Positions 16,202-25,390 of a stretch of 64,000 nucleotides of DNA are shown here, one piece after another. How positions within the stretch are numbered: the stretch's first letter is position 1; each line of letters begins with the position of its first letter. The notes beneath the pieces are model-generated. The model was given only the letters and a program-made list of their open reading frames with translations. It was not told the DNA's origin and did not search any database. Source of the stretch: Puniceibacterium confluentis (GTDB lineage: Bacteria > Pseudomonadota > Alphaproteobacteria > Rhodobacterales > Rhodobacteraceae); assembly GCF_007923445.1 (NCBI RefSeq), contig NZ_VOJI01000013.1, positions 62,001 to 126,000 on the forward strand. Reading direction: 5' to 3'. The translations under genes and the position numbers were made by a program.

Positions 16202-17023
16202 ATGACTGTGCGGCTGCCAATCGCTTTACTCGTGTCCCTGCTGCTGTCCCTGACCGGCGCGACGACTGTCGCGGCTCAGGGCCTGTTTTCGCTCAACAGC
16301 CTGCAGGACGGCCGCGAATGGCAGGCTGTCGGTCGTCTGGAAATCGCCGGCGAGGCATTTTGCACCGGTGCGTTGATCGACACCAATCTTGTGCTGACGG
16401 CGGCGCATTGTCTGTTCGATGCTGAAACCGGTGCCCGCGTGCCCACCGATCAGATCCAGTTCCTGGCCGGATGGAGCAGCGGCCGCGCTGCGGCCTACCG
16501 CCGGGTGCGCCGGGCGGAACCGCATCCGCAGTATGACTTTTTCGGTGCCAACGATGCGGGCCGGGTCCGGGTCGATGTCGCACTGCTGGAACTGCAGCAT
16601 CCGATACGCAACGGGGTGATCGTACCGTTCCGGACGGATCTGCGCCCGCAGACCGGAGACCGGGTGGGCGTGGTGTCCTATGCCCACAATCGCTCCGAAG
16701 CGCCCTCGGTGCAGGACACCTGCGAGGTGATGTCACGCCAGCAGGGGGTGCTGGTGATGTCCTGCCAGGTCGATTTCGGCAGTTCGGGTTCGCCGGTGTT
16801 TTCCTTTGCCTCGGGGGCGCCGCGGATCGTTTCGGTGGTGTCGGCCAAGGCCGAGGCCAATGGCGTCGCGGTGTCACTGGGCACCGACCTGCTCGAACCA
16901 CTGGTCGCGATCCGCGCGGTTCTGGAAGGCCAGGAGGGCCTGTCGGCCAACGGGATATCCAGCGTCAGCCGTGTCGGCTCGGCCTTTCACAACGACACCG
17001 GCGCGAAGTTCGTCAAACCATGA
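16202..17023 (+). CDS. secreted trypsin-like serine protease, copy 1
   Basis: 273-residue S1-family protease with a signal peptide (PIALLVSLLLSLTGATTVAA, cleavage near AAQ). The catalytic triad is visible: His in VLTAAHCLF, Asp in RVDVALLEL and Ser in DFGSSGSPVFS. It should act in the periplasm or outside the cell. The ATG at 16202 is only one base after GGAG, whereas the in-frame GTG at 16208 has ideal 7-base spacing, so the true start may be GTG 16208 (two residues shorter). Its stop overlaps the next protease start (ATGA), and both proteins end in the same short tail, GAKFVKP here. Confidence 0.88.
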   Translation: MTVRLPIALLVSLLLSLTGATTVAAQGLFSLNSLQDGREWQAVGRLEIAGEAFCTGALIDTNLVLTAAHCLFDAETGARVPTDQIQFLAGWSSGRAAAYRRVRRAEPHPQYDFFGANDAGRVRVDVALLELQHPIRNGVIVPFRTDLRPQTGDRVGVVSYAHNRSEAPSVQDTCEVMSRQQGVLVMSCQVDFGSSGSPVFSFASGAPRIVSVVSAKAEANGVAVSLGTDLLEPLVAIRAVLEGQEGLSANGISSVSRVGSAFHNDTGAKFVKP

Positions 17024-17829
17024 AGCTGCGGGGACTTCTTGCCCTGGCGGCGCTGTTCTGCGCGCCGCTCGCCGCCGCCGACAGCCTGAAGGGGCTGGAT
17101 GGGCTGGACCGGCGCGGCGAACTTCTGGGCTGGGAAGGCGTTGGCCGGATCGACCTGCCCGGCGGGTTGTGTACCGGCGTGCTGATCGCGCCCGACGCAG
17201 TCTTGACGGCGGCACATTGTGTGCACGACCGATCGGTCGAGGATGGAATACTGTTTCGCGCCGGCTATGCCCACGGCACGTCAATGGCGGACCGGCGGGT
17301 GTCGCGTATCGTGCTCGCTCCGGGTTACAGGGGCACGTCGCAGGGCCGCATCGGCGGGGATATGGTGCGCCACGATGTGGCTCTGCTGCGGCTGGCCGCA
17401 CCGATTTCCAGCGCAGAAGCGGACCCATTCCGGATCTTCGACGGTTCGGCCCCCGGCGCTCGGGTCAGCGTCGTGTCATACGGACGGGGCCGCGAAGAGG
17501 CATTGTCACGCCAGGCCGACTGCGCCATCACGCAGGTCTACCGCCACGGAATCATGGGGTTTGACTGCAATGTGACCTTCGGCTCGTCCGGGGCGCCGGT
17601 GTTCGTGCGTCAGGACGGGAGGTTGCGGATCCTGTCGCTGATCTCGGGCGGCACCGCGCCGGGCCAGGCGGGCGGCGAGGCCTATGGCATGTCGCTTCCC
17701 GACGTGGTCCAGCCGCTGATGGCGGAGCTGCGCCGCGATGACGCGCGCCCAAAGGTCACCAACGGTGCGCGCCGCGTCATCGTTGGCCAGCGCACCAGCG
17801 CAGGCGGCGCCAAGTTCGTACGGCCCTGA
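17020..17829 (+). CDS. secreted trypsin-like serine protease, copy 2
   Basis: 269-residue paralogue of the preceding protease. It has a signal peptide (LLALAALFCAPLAAA, cleavage before DS), His in VLTAAHCVH, Asp in RHDVALLRL and Ser in TFGSSGAPVFV. The pair keeps only two clear cysteine pairs and moderate similarity outside the catalytic blocks, so the duplication is old. The protein ends GGAKFVRP, nearly identical to the tail of copy 1, which suggests the tail has a function. Start ATG 17020 is fixed by the 4-base overlap. Confidence 0.88.
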   Translation: MKLRGLLALAALFCAPLAAADSLKGLDGLDRRGELLGWEGVGRIDLPGGLCTGVLIAPDAVLTAAHCVHDRSVEDGILFRAGYAHGTSMADRRVSRIVLAPGYRGTSQGRIGGDMVRHDVALLRLAAPISSAEADPFRIFDGSAPGARVSVVSYGRGREEALSRQADCAITQVYRHGIMGFDCNVTFGSSGAPVFVRQDGRLRILSLISGGTAPGQAGGEAYGMSLPDVVQPLMAELRRDDARPKVTNGARRVIVGQRTSAGGAKFVRP

Positions 17830-17911
17830 GACGCCGTGCCTGCCGGGTTCACCGGCGGACAAGGCTGCCTGTGTCTGACTGCGAGATCCCGAAAATCCTG
17901 TGCCGGGCGCT

Positions 17912-17941
17912 CTTGAAAGCACGAAAAACCCTTCCCAACTA
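17912..17941 (+). promoter_or_regulatory. RpoH (sigma-32) type heat-shock promoter of hsp20
   Basis: CTTGAAA (17912-17918) and CCCAACTA (17934-17941) are 15 bases apart, close to the sigma-32 pattern CTTGAAA-N13/15-CCCCATNT. It lies about 105 bases ahead of the small heat-shock gene, the expected target. Confidence 0.6.
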
Positions 17942-18046
17942 TAAGCCATCGGGATGCCGAAGATCGGGTCTCGATGCAACCTGCGCCTGTCCCATGACGG
18001 GAAGGCGTGACACATGAAAATGGTATCGCTCACTGGAGGATGACCC

Positions 18047-18520
18047 ATGAGAAGCTTTGACTTTGCACCCCTTTATCGGGCCACTGTCGGATTCGACCAG
18101 ATCGCAGACATGATGGACCGGGTGCTGGCAAATGACGGCGCACTGCCGACATATCCGCCCTACAACATCGAAAAAACCGCCGATGACACCTACCGCATCT
18201 CGATCGCGGTTGCCGGATTCTCGGACGAGGACCTGTCGGTCGAGGTCAAGGAACACGCGCTCGTCGTGTCCGCCCGCAAAGCCGATGAAGATGGGCCCCG
18301 GGCCTATCTGCACCGCGGCATTGCCACCCGCGCCTTCGAGCGCCGGTTCCAGCTGGCCGACCACGTCCGTGTCACCGGTGCCAGCCACGCCGACGGCATG
18401 CTGCATATCGACCTGTCCCGCGAGATCCCCGAAGCGCTGAAACCGCGCCGGATCGAGATCGCCAATGCCCAGACCAAGGCGATTGAAAAGGACGTGGTCG
18501 ACGCCAAGTCGGTCAACTGA
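18047..18520 (+). CDS. Hsp20/alpha-crystallin small heat-shock protein (IbpA-like)
   Basis: 157-residue ATP-independent holdase chaperone. After the class-A opening FDFAPLYRATVGFDQIADMM comes the alpha-crystallin domain (about 40-135): YNIEKTADDTYRISIAVAGF, then LSVEVKEHALVVSARK, then FERRFQLADHVRVTGASHADGMLHIDL. This is the IbpA arrangement. GGAGG upstream (within CTGGAGGATGACCC) supports ATG 18047, and a sigma-32-like promoter lies upstream. A strong terminator follows at 18550. Confidence 0.93.
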   Translation: MRSFDFAPLYRATVGFDQIADMMDRVLANDGALPTYPPYNIEKTADDTYRISIAVAGFSDEDLSVEVKEHALVVSARKADEDGPRAYLHRGIATRAFERRFQLADHVRVTGASHADGMLHIDLSREIPEALKPRRIEIANAQTKAIEKDVVDAKSVN

Positions 18521-18549
18521 TCCCCGTTCGGGCCTCAGCCTGAATTCCG

Positions 18550-18581
18550 GCCCCCGGCAAAGCACTTTGCCGGGGGCTTTT
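18550..18581 (+). terminator. Rho-independent terminator after hsp20
   Basis: GCCCCCGGCAAAG (18550-18562) pairs perfectly with CTTTGCCGGGGGC (18565-18577) over a two-base gap, so the true loop is slightly larger, followed by four Ts. It sits between the converging hsp20 and 680-residue protein genes. Confidence 0.9.
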
Positions 18582-18641
18582 GCACGTCCCGGGCAGGTCT
18601 GAAAATCTATTCCCTGTGCGTGGTGCGCCACGCCGCGGGGG

Positions 18642-20684
18642 CTAGCTGCGGCCCTCGCGCAGCCAGGCGCCGATGACCATCACCGAAGCCAGCACAAGCA
18701 CCAGCCAGGCGGGCAGCATCGGTGTCTGGGTGACATCCCGGGTTTCATAGGCGTTGCGCGGGGTGAGGCCGATCCAGCCGCGTCCGGCGGCGGGGCGGCC
18801 CGAACCGACCTCGCGCAGCGTCGGAAGTCCGTCTTCCAGTCTGGGCGTGCCGCCGCGCATCGTGTCGATCACCTGGTCCAGCAGATCGCCGGTCGCGATG
18901 GTCTGTTCGAATTCGCGCGGTGCCGCAGGCCCAAGGCCGATGACCGAGGTCTGCTCGCCTTCCGCCAGCCGGTACAACCCGATCTCGGATCCTTCGTACA
19001 GGGCTTCGAACCGGCCGGGGCTGACTTCGTTCAGCGTCACCGTCGCGGTGCTGCCGTCAGGAGCGGTGACGGTGACCTGGCCAACCGTTTCGGACAGGGT
19101 GCGCCGGACGATGCGCATGGTCTGGCCGGTGGCTTCGGCGAACAGCGCCTCTTCTTCCAGCTCGGGTTCCTTCATCATCCAGTGTGCAAGACGGCGCAGG
19201 AGGTCGAGCTGGGGGCCGCCGCCTTCGAAACCGCGCGACCACAGCCATGCCTGATCCGACGCCATCAGCGCCACGCGGCCTTCGCCGACCCGGTCCAGCA
19301 CCAGCAGCGGGCGGTCGTCGACCCCGGACATCACCACTTCGGCGTCAGAGCCGGGTGTGACTTCGATCTGTCGCATCCAGCGGCCCCAGGTGTCCTCACC
19401 CGGCAGACCGGCGGTGACCGGATGGCGCCGACCCAGGTCGGTGATCGCGGGCCGATAGCCCTGGTCCAGAACCCGCGCAGTGGGTTCGGCAGGCAGAATC
19501 GTGGACAGCGGCGAGCGGTATAGACTGTCGGCGCTGGCGTAATCGGGCCCGGCCGCGATCAGCAGGGCGCCGCCCTGCTCGACATAATTGCGTACGTTGT
19601 CGAGGTAGATTGCCGGCAGGATGCCGCGCCGCTTGTAACGGTCAAAGATGATCAGGTCGAAATCCTCGATCTTTTCCAGAAACAGTTCGCGGGTCGGAAA
19701 GGCGATCAGAGACAGTTCGGTGACCGGCACGCCGTCCTGCTTTTCCGGTGGGCGCAGGATGGTGAAATGCACCAGATCGACCGAGGAATCGGACTTCAGC
19801 AGGTTGCGCCAGGTGCGCCCGCCTGCATGCGGCTCGCCCGACACCAGCAGCACGCGCAACCGGTCGCGCACGCCGTTGATCTGCACCAGGGCGGTGTTGT
19901 TGCGATCCGTCAGCTCGCCCTCTGCTTCGGGCACGGTGAACTGGATCACGTTGCGCCCACCGTGGGGCAACGGCACGGGCAGATCGAACGCCTCGCCGAT
20001 CGGCATGGTGAAGACCTGCGGTTCGCCACCGTCGACGGATATTTCCAGCGTCGTCGAGAGGGCCGCCGGGGCCGCCCCCTCATCCTCGACCATCAGGGTC
20101 AGGGTCACCGGTTCGCCGAGAATGGCAAAGGCCGGAGCGTTGCGCACGATCAGCCGGCGGTCCCAGTCCGTCGTCTTGCCGGTCATCAGCAGATGCATCG
20201 GCGCCGGCAGGTCCGGCGCGCGCTCCAGGTCGTGAAGGCGCCCATCCGACAGCAGCAGGATGCCGGCGATGCGGGCGCGCGGTTCTTCGGCCAGGGCGGC
20301 GTTCAGCGCCGACATCAGCAGGGTGCCGGTATCGTCGTCACCATCGCCGACGTTGATGCGGCGAACTTCGGTGTTGGGGCGTCCGGCGAGCCGGGCCTGC
20401 AGCGTGGTTGCGGCGGTTTCGGTGACACCGGCCCGCTCGGCCAGGGACTGGCTGGCGCTCTGGTCCACCAGCATCAGCACGATGTCGGACAGCGGTGCGC
20501 GGTCTTCGATCTGATAGGAGGGCTGGGTCAGTGCCCCGATCAGGACAACAGCAGCCAGTGCGCGCAGCGCCCAGCCGGACAATCCGCGCCACAGTGCCAG
20601 CACGACGCCCAAGGCGGCCAGACCGGCGAATACCGCAATGACAGCCCAGGGCAGAAGCGGATCAAAGACGATGGTTCCGGTCAT
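18642..20684 (-). CDS. membrane protein with VWA-like and glutamine-amidotransferase-like domains
   Basis: 680 residues. Two N-terminal membrane spans (PWAVIAVFAGLAALGVVLAL and RALAAVVLIGALTQ) are followed by DIVLMLVDQSASQS, which carries a DxSxS metal-site pattern (D74, S76, S78) as in von Willebrand A domains. Mid-protein LRVLLVSGEPHAGGRTWRNLL, DFDLIIFDRYKRRGILP and YVEQGGALLIAAGPD resemble class I glutamine-amidotransferase-like folds, without an obvious catalytic cysteine. One span lies at the C-terminus (LPAWLVLVLASVMVIGAWL). It is the last gene of an operon with MoxR, DUF58 and DUF4159 proteins and overlaps the previous gene by 4 bases. Function is unknown; a mechanical or assembly role with the MoxR chaperone is likely. 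Confidence 0.82.
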   Translation of the reverse strand: MTGTIVFDPLLPWAVIAVFAGLAALGVVLALWRGLSGWALRALAAVVLIGALTQPSYQIEDRAPLSDIVLMLVDQSASQSLAERAGVTETAATTLQARLAGRPNTEVRRINVGDGDDDTGTLLMSALNAALAEEPRARIAGILLLSDGRLHDLERAPDLPAPMHLLMTGKTTDWDRRLIVRNAPAFAILGEPVTLTLMVEDEGAAPAALSTTLEISVDGGEPQVFTMPIGEAFDLPVPLPHGGRNVIQFTVPEAEGELTDRNNTALVQINGVRDRLRVLLVSGEPHAGGRTWRNLLKSDSSVDLVHFTILRPPEKQDGVPVTELSLIAFPTRELFLEKIEDFDLIIFDRYKRRGILPAIYLDNVRNYVEQGGALLIAAGPDYASADSLYRSPLSTILPAEPTARVLDQGYRPAITDLGRRHPVTAGLPGEDTWGRWMRQIEVTPGSDAEVVMSGVDDRPLLVLDRVGEGRVALMASDQAWLWSRGFEGGGPQLDLLRRLAHWMMKEPELEEEALFAEATGQTMRIVRRTLSETVGQVTVTAPDGSTATVTLNEVSPGRFEALYEGSEIGLYRLAEGEQTSVIGLGPAAPREFEQTIATGDLLDQVIDTMRGGTPRLEDGLPTLREVGSGRPAAGRGWIGLTPRNAYETRDVTQTPMLPAWLVLVLASVMVIGAWLREGRS

Positions 20685-23446
20685 TGGCCCAACCTGTCGA
20701 GCAGTGCAGGCACGTGGACCTGATCGGATTTATAATTTCCGGTCAGCACGTGCATGACCAGATTGACGCCAAAACGATAGGCGATCTCGCGTTGACGCTC
20801 TCCGGAGAAGCCTCGGCCGACGGCGACCAGCGGATTGCCACGCGTGTCCATTGCCCAGGCGGCGGCCCAGTCGTTGCCGCCGATCACCACAGGGGTCACA
20901 TTGTCGTTGAGGTTGCGGAACGGCATGCCTTCGATCAGCTCGGCATCGGGCGGCGCTGCTTCGACCCAGACGTCCCGGGCGGTGTAGCGGCCCGGGAAAT
21001 CCTGCAGCAAATAAAAGGTGCGGGTCAGCACATGGTCCGGCGGAATCGGTTCCAGCGGCGGGATGTCCAGCGGCGCGGCGAGTTGCTGCAGCTTGCGACC
21101 GTTCGGGCTGGCGGCGCCAAAACTGGCGACATCGGCGTCGCGGGTGTCGAACAGGATCATCCCGCCCGACCGCAGGTAGGTGTTGAGCTTGGCATAGGCT
21201 TCGTCCGAGGGCGTCGGCTGGCTCGGGGTGACCGGCCAGTACAGCAGGGGGAAGAACGCCAGTTCGTCACGTTCGAGATCGACACCCATGGGTTCCGACG
21301 GCTCGACCGACGTGCGGAAATACAGGGTCTCCGTCAGCCCCCGCAGCCCGGCCAGCGCCAGATCGTCAAGCTGCGCATCCCCGGTCAGCACATGGGCCAG
21401 GCTGACTTCGGCGGTGGCGGCAAGGGCAAAGGCATCGTCCTGCGCCCGTGCCTGATCCGGAGCCATCGGCACCAGCATCACTGCAGCGACAATCGCTGCG
21501 GCGGCACGCGCCCCCCGCAGGCGGCCCGAAAGAGCCAGGGAGGCGATGACATCCGCCAGCAGCAGCGTGACCGCCAGCGCCAGAAGCCAACCTGCCAGCG
21601 GTGTTTCCTGCGGGCGGCTCAGACCCTCGACCGCGATGCGGGCGGGCCAGCTTGCAGCCATCAGCACCGTGTCCGGTGTCACCACGTTGCGGGCGAGACT
21701 GCGGTCTTCGCCCTGGTAAAGCCCGGGCCGCAGATCGGGGCCCAGCGGCGCCGTGATCAGCGCCGGACCGTCGACCCCGGGCAGGGTGTCGGCATCGCGC
21801 GGGGTGCCAAAGGCGTCAAGCACCACGGCAGGCTGCCAGATTGTGCCTTCGAGATCGGTGGCTTCGGGCTGTGTCGGGGTCGAGGAGACGGCAAGGCGTT
21901 CGAGCATCTGCACAAACAGCCCGGACAGTGGCAGCGACGACCATTCGGCATTGGCGGTCACGTGAAACAGAACGATCTGCCCCTGACCGACCCGCTTGCG
22001 GGTGACCAGCGGCGTTCCGTCGTCCAGTTGTGCAATGACCCGATCCGCCAGATTCGGATCCGGCTGTGCCATGACCTGTGCCGTGATCTTGACGTCCTCG
22101 GGCACGTCGAGCCCCGCAAACGGGCTTTCGGGCGTGAAGGCCGCCAGGGATTTCGGCTCGCCCCAGCTCATCGCGCCGCCGACGGTACGGCCACCGGCCC
22201 GCAGGCGGACAGGCATCAGGGCGTCCTCGCTGTCGCGGCTGACATCGCTGGCGGCCAGACGTGGACCGGCGAAACGCAGCAGCATGCCGCCGCTATCAAG
22301 CCAGTCCAGCGTCGCCTGTTGTTCGGCCGCGCTGAGGGTGGCGACATCGGCCAGAATGATGACGTCCGGATTGGCCGGCAGGATGTCGAGCAGTGCGCCG
22401 TCCAGCAGGTCGGCGTTGGGCTCCAGAGCACGGGTGAGGTAGTGCAGCGGCGAGAGCAGTTCCAGACCTTCGCGGTTCTCGTTCCCGGCGATCAGCGCGA
22501 CTTCACGGCGGCGCAGGGAATCGTCGGGCAGGGTCACGGCACCGGCGCTGCGCTGACCTTCGACCTCGAAACGGGTAACGCGGGCCCGCAATTCCGCAGG
22601 CAGCGAAAGTTCGGTTTCTGCCGTCACCGCCTCTGTCGCGAAGGTTACCGAGGCACGTGCTAGGGTGGCGGGATTTCCCGCCGGATCCAGTCCCTGCGCG
22701 ACCACGGATATGTCGGCTTCCGGTCCGGGATGCAGACGGCGCAGGTGCAGGGCGACATTGCCGTCGCTGAACCGCGCCGGTTCGATGGCGTAGAGGCTGC
22801 GCGGGCTTTCAAAGACCGTGACGCGCCCCCGTTGTTCCAGCGTCGCCAGCAGTTCGCCGCGACTGTCGCGCGCGAGTCCGTCGGACAGCCAGTAGGTGTC
22901 AAAATCGCTGTCAGGCAGCAGCGACATCAGGCGGGTGACCTGTTCTGCCAGCGGCTCCCAAGGCTCGGGCAACACGCCGGCCAGGCGGCTGCGCCAGACA
23001 TCGGCGGCCTGGAACTGCGGCGCTTCGGGCGCGCTCAGCCGGACCAGCGCCACCGGACGATCGTCGCGACCGGCGCGGGTCAGCAGCGCCTCGATCGCGT
23101 CCTGCCGGGCGCGCCAGTCGGCGGCGCTGGCCCAGCTTGCATCCATCAGCACCAGCAGGGGGGACGTGCCTGCGGCGTCGGCCTCGGGTTCCGGGTTCAG
23201 CACCGGCCCGGCAAGGCCAAGGATCACCGCGGCGACAGCGAGCATCCGCAACAGCAGCAGCCACCACGGCGTACGGTCGCTGACCTGTTCGTCATCCTTG
23301 AGACCCAGCAGCAGCACCACGCCGGGAAACCGCCGCCGGATCGGCGCAGGCGGGACGGCGCGCAGGATCAGCCAAAGGATCGGTAGCGCCAGCAAACCAA
23401 GCAGCAGCCAGGGCGCCGAAAAGCCAAGCGCGCCGAAAACGGTCAT
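20681..23446 (-). CDS. DUF4159 domain membrane protein (BatA-like N-terminus)
   Basis: 921 residues. The N-terminus (LGFSAPWLLLGLLALPILWL, then PIRRRFPGVVLLLGL) is the BatA/aerotolerance-type double-span region. A degenerate metal site, LVLMDASWAS (D102, S104), occurs where VWA domains have DxSxS. A further span lies near 650-690, and the last 210 residues (AGLRGLTETLYFRTSVEP, LLYWPVTPSQPTP, YLRSGGMILFDTRD) form DUF4159. GGAGG 7 bases upstream sets ATG 23446; its start overlaps the DUF58 stop by 4 bases. It probably sits in the inner membrane with large periplasmic parts and works with the 680-residue protein. Confidence 0.87.
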   Translation of the reverse strand: MTVFGALGFSAPWLLLGLLALPILWLILRAVPPAPIRRRFPGVVLLLGLKDDEQVSDRTPWWLLLLRMLAVAAVILGLAGPVLNPEPEADAAGTSPLLVLMDASWASAADWRARQDAIEALLTRAGRDDRPVALVRLSAPEAPQFQAADVWRSRLAGVLPEPWEPLAEQVTRLMSLLPDSDFDTYWLSDGLARDSRGELLATLEQRGRVTVFESPRSLYAIEPARFSDGNVALHLRRLHPGPEADISVVAQGLDPAGNPATLARASVTFATEAVTAETELSLPAELRARVTRFEVEGQRSAGAVTLPDDSLRRREVALIAGNENREGLELLSPLHYLTRALEPNADLLDGALLDILPANPDVIILADVATLSAAEQQATLDWLDSGGMLLRFAGPRLAASDVSRDSEDALMPVRLRAGGRTVGGAMSWGEPKSLAAFTPESPFAGLDVPEDVKITAQVMAQPDPNLADRVIAQLDDGTPLVTRKRVGQGQIVLFHVTANAEWSSLPLSGLFVQMLERLAVSSTPTQPEATDLEGTIWQPAVVLDAFGTPRDADTLPGVDGPALITAPLGPDLRPGLYQGEDRSLARNVVTPDTVLMAASWPARIAVEGLSRPQETPLAGWLLALAVTLLLADVIASLALSGRLRGARAAAAIVAAVMLVPMAPDQARAQDDAFALAATAEVSLAHVLTGDAQLDDLALAGLRGLTETLYFRTSVEPSEPMGVDLERDELAFFPLLYWPVTPSQPTPSDEAYAKLNTYLRSGGMILFDTRDADVASFGAASPNGRKLQQLAAPLDIPPLEPIPPDHVLTRTFYLLQDFPGRYTARDVWVEAAPPDAELIEGMPFRNLNDNVTPVVIGGNDWAAAWAMDTRGNPLVAVGRGFSGERQREIAYRFGVNLVMHVLTGNYKSDQVHVPALLDRLGQ

Positions 23447-24318
23447 CCGTGACCTCCATCCATCGCGCGGTACACCCAAAGCAGGGCCGATTGCGCTGAT
23501 GTGTTGGTGTGATGGCAGCTGTACTGCCAGCCGGTGACCCGGCACAGGTGTTCCAGCCGCGCCTTGCGTGCAGCCAGCCGGTCGAGGTAGCGACTGCGCA
23601 GATCGGCGGCCTTGAGCGTCTCATGCGCCAGCGACTTGCCGATGCTTTCGAAAATGGTGCGGCCCTGAAACGGAAACGCCTCTTCGGACGGGTCGAGCAC
23701 CTGCAACAGCACGCCGCGCACACCACGATCTGCCGCCTTGGTCAGCGCCGCCTCGATCGGGCCCGGATCGGCGAGAAAGTCCGATACGAACAGGGCGCGG
23801 GCGTGGGGCAGCATGCCGCGCGCCTCGGGTTCGGCGTAATCTTCGGGAGCGTCGGTGGTAAACGCCTCGGCCAGACGCAGTATCTGTTCCCGGCCACGCC
23901 GGGGCGGGAGGGTCCAGCCGGTCAGACCGACCCGTTCGCCGCCCCGCACCAGCAGGATCGACGCGGCGAGGGTCAGCAGGCGGGCGTGGTCCAGCTTGGT
24001 CGGGAGGTTCTTCTGGCTGGCAAAGCGCATCGACGCGCCCTGGTCGAGCCAGACAATCACGCTCTGGGCAATCTGCCATTCGCGTTCGCGCACATACTGA
24101 CCGTCACTGCGCCCGGACCGGCGCCAGTCGATACTGCGCAGGCTGTCGCCTTGCTGCAACGGGCGGTACTGCCAGAAATCGTCGCCCAGTCCGGCCCGCC
24201 GCCGCCCGTGTTCCCCGAGAAGCACTGTGCCGGCCAGCTTTTCCGCCCGCGCCAGAAGGGCGGGCAGCCGGGCGGCTTCTTCTTCCGAGGTTTGCCTCAG
24301 GGCGAGGGCTGGGATCAC
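23443..24318 (-). CDS. DUF58 domain protein
   Basis: 291 residues. The family signature GDDFWQYRPLQQGDSLRSID followed by WRRSGRSD is clear at about 45-73, and VIVWLDQGASMRF supplies the VWA-like strand with a degenerate metal site. DUF58 proteins are almost always partnered with MoxR AAA+ ATPases and are thought to be their adaptors or substrates. The gene overlaps moxR upstream (24315-24318) and the DUF4159 gene downstream (23443-23446) by 4 bases each, so strict co-translation is expected. Confidence 0.92.
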   Translation of the reverse strand: MIPALALRQTSEEEAARLPALLARAEKLAGTVLLGEHGRRRAGLGDDFWQYRPLQQGDSLRSIDWRRSGRSDGQYVREREWQIAQSVIVWLDQGASMRFASQKNLPTKLDHARLLTLAASILLVRGGERVGLTGWTLPPRRGREQILRLAEAFTTDAPEDYAEPEARGMLPHARALFVSDFLADPGPIEAALTKAADRGVRGVLLQVLDPSEEAFPFQGRTIFESIGKSLAHETLKAADLRSRYLDRLAARKARLEHLCRVTGWQYSCHHTNTSAQSALLWVYRAMDGGHG

Positions 24319-25322
24319 GCTGCCGCCTCTGACCGCATCATGCCTGCGGCCACATCGTCAATCAGGGCGCCAAGGTCTTCGCCCCGGGCGCGCGCCGAGA
24401 AGGTGAGCGCCATGCGGTGCGTCAACACCGGGCGCGCCATGTTCAGAACATCCTCGGGTGCCGGGGCCAGACGGCCCTGCAGCAATGCCCGGGCCCGCAC
24501 GGTCATCATCAGCGCCTGCGCTGCACGCGGCCCCGGACCCCAGGACACGGTGTCGCGCACACGCTCGCCCGAGGACGGGTCCGAGGGGCGGAAGGCGCGG
24601 ACCAGATCAAGGATCATTTCGACCACCGCATCCCCTACGGGCATCCGGCGCAGCAGGCGCTGCGCAGCCACCAGCGAGGCGGGATCAAACACCTGGTGCG
24701 CCTCTTCCTCGGTCAGGCCGGTGGTGGCCAGAAGGATGTCGCGCTCGGTCTTGCGGTCGGGATAGGCGACGTCGATCTGCACCAGAAACCGGTCAAGCTG
24801 GGCTTCGGGCAGGGGATATGTGCCTTCCTGTTCGATCGGGTTCTGGGTTGCCAGCACGTGAAAAGGTGCATCCAGCGCACGGTTTTCGCCAGCGACCGTC
24901 ACCACCTTTTCCTGCATTGCCTGCAACAGCGCCGACTGGGTGCGGGGGCTGGCGCGGTTGATCTCGTCCGCCATCAGCAGCTGGCAGAAGATCGGGCCGG
25001 GAATGAACTTGAACGCGCGGCTGCCGTCCATGCCGGTTTCCAGCACTTCCGAGCCGAGGATATCGGCCGGCATGAGGTCGGGCGTGAACTGCACCCGGTT
25101 GCCGTGCAGCCCCATCACGGTGCTCAGGGTTTCGACCAGGCGGGTCTTGCCCAGGCCCGGCAGACCGATCAGGATGGCGTGACCACCACAGAGCATGGCC
25201 GAAAGGGTCAGGTCCACGACCCGTTCCTGACCGATGAACCGCTTGGTAATCGCCTGCTTGGCCTCGGCCAGTTTCACTTCCAGCGCCTCGATTTCGGCGA
25301 CCAGATCTTCGGCCTCGGTCAT
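24315..25322 (-). CDS. MoxR-family AAA+ ATPase
   Basis: 335 residues. Walker A is GLPGLGKT (about 53-60), Walker B LLMADEINRA, sensor 1 ATQNPIEQEGTYPLPEAQLD with the arginine-finger region after it, and a C-terminal lid domain. MoxR ATPases act as chaperones that activate partner proteins with VWA/DUF58 domains. GGAG 7 bases upstream sets ATG 25322; an alternative ATG lies at 25340. First gene of a four-gene minus-strand operon; the start codon is close to that of the divergent DUF1285 gene, so both promoters must lie in or overlap these short leaders. Confidence 0.94.
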   Translation of the reverse strand: MTEAEDLVAEIEALEVKLAEAKQAITKRFIGQERVVDLTLSAMLCGGHAILIGLPGLGKTRLVETLSTVMGLHGNRVQFTPDLMPADILGSEVLETGMDGSRAFKFIPGPIFCQLLMADEINRASPRTQSALLQAMQEKVVTVAGENRALDAPFHVLATQNPIEQEGTYPLPEAQLDRFLVQIDVAYPDRKTERDILLATTGLTEEEAHQVFDPASLVAAQRLLRRMPVGDAVVEMILDLVRAFRPSDPSSGERVRDTVSWGPGPRAAQALMMTVRARALLQGRLAPAPEDVLNMARPVLTHRMALTFSARARGEDLGALIDDVAAGMMRSEAAA

Positions 25323-25390
25323 GACAATGCTCCCTGACATGCTAACTTGCTGGTATGAGTGTATCGCGCGACTGGGAAATGGCAAAAGCA

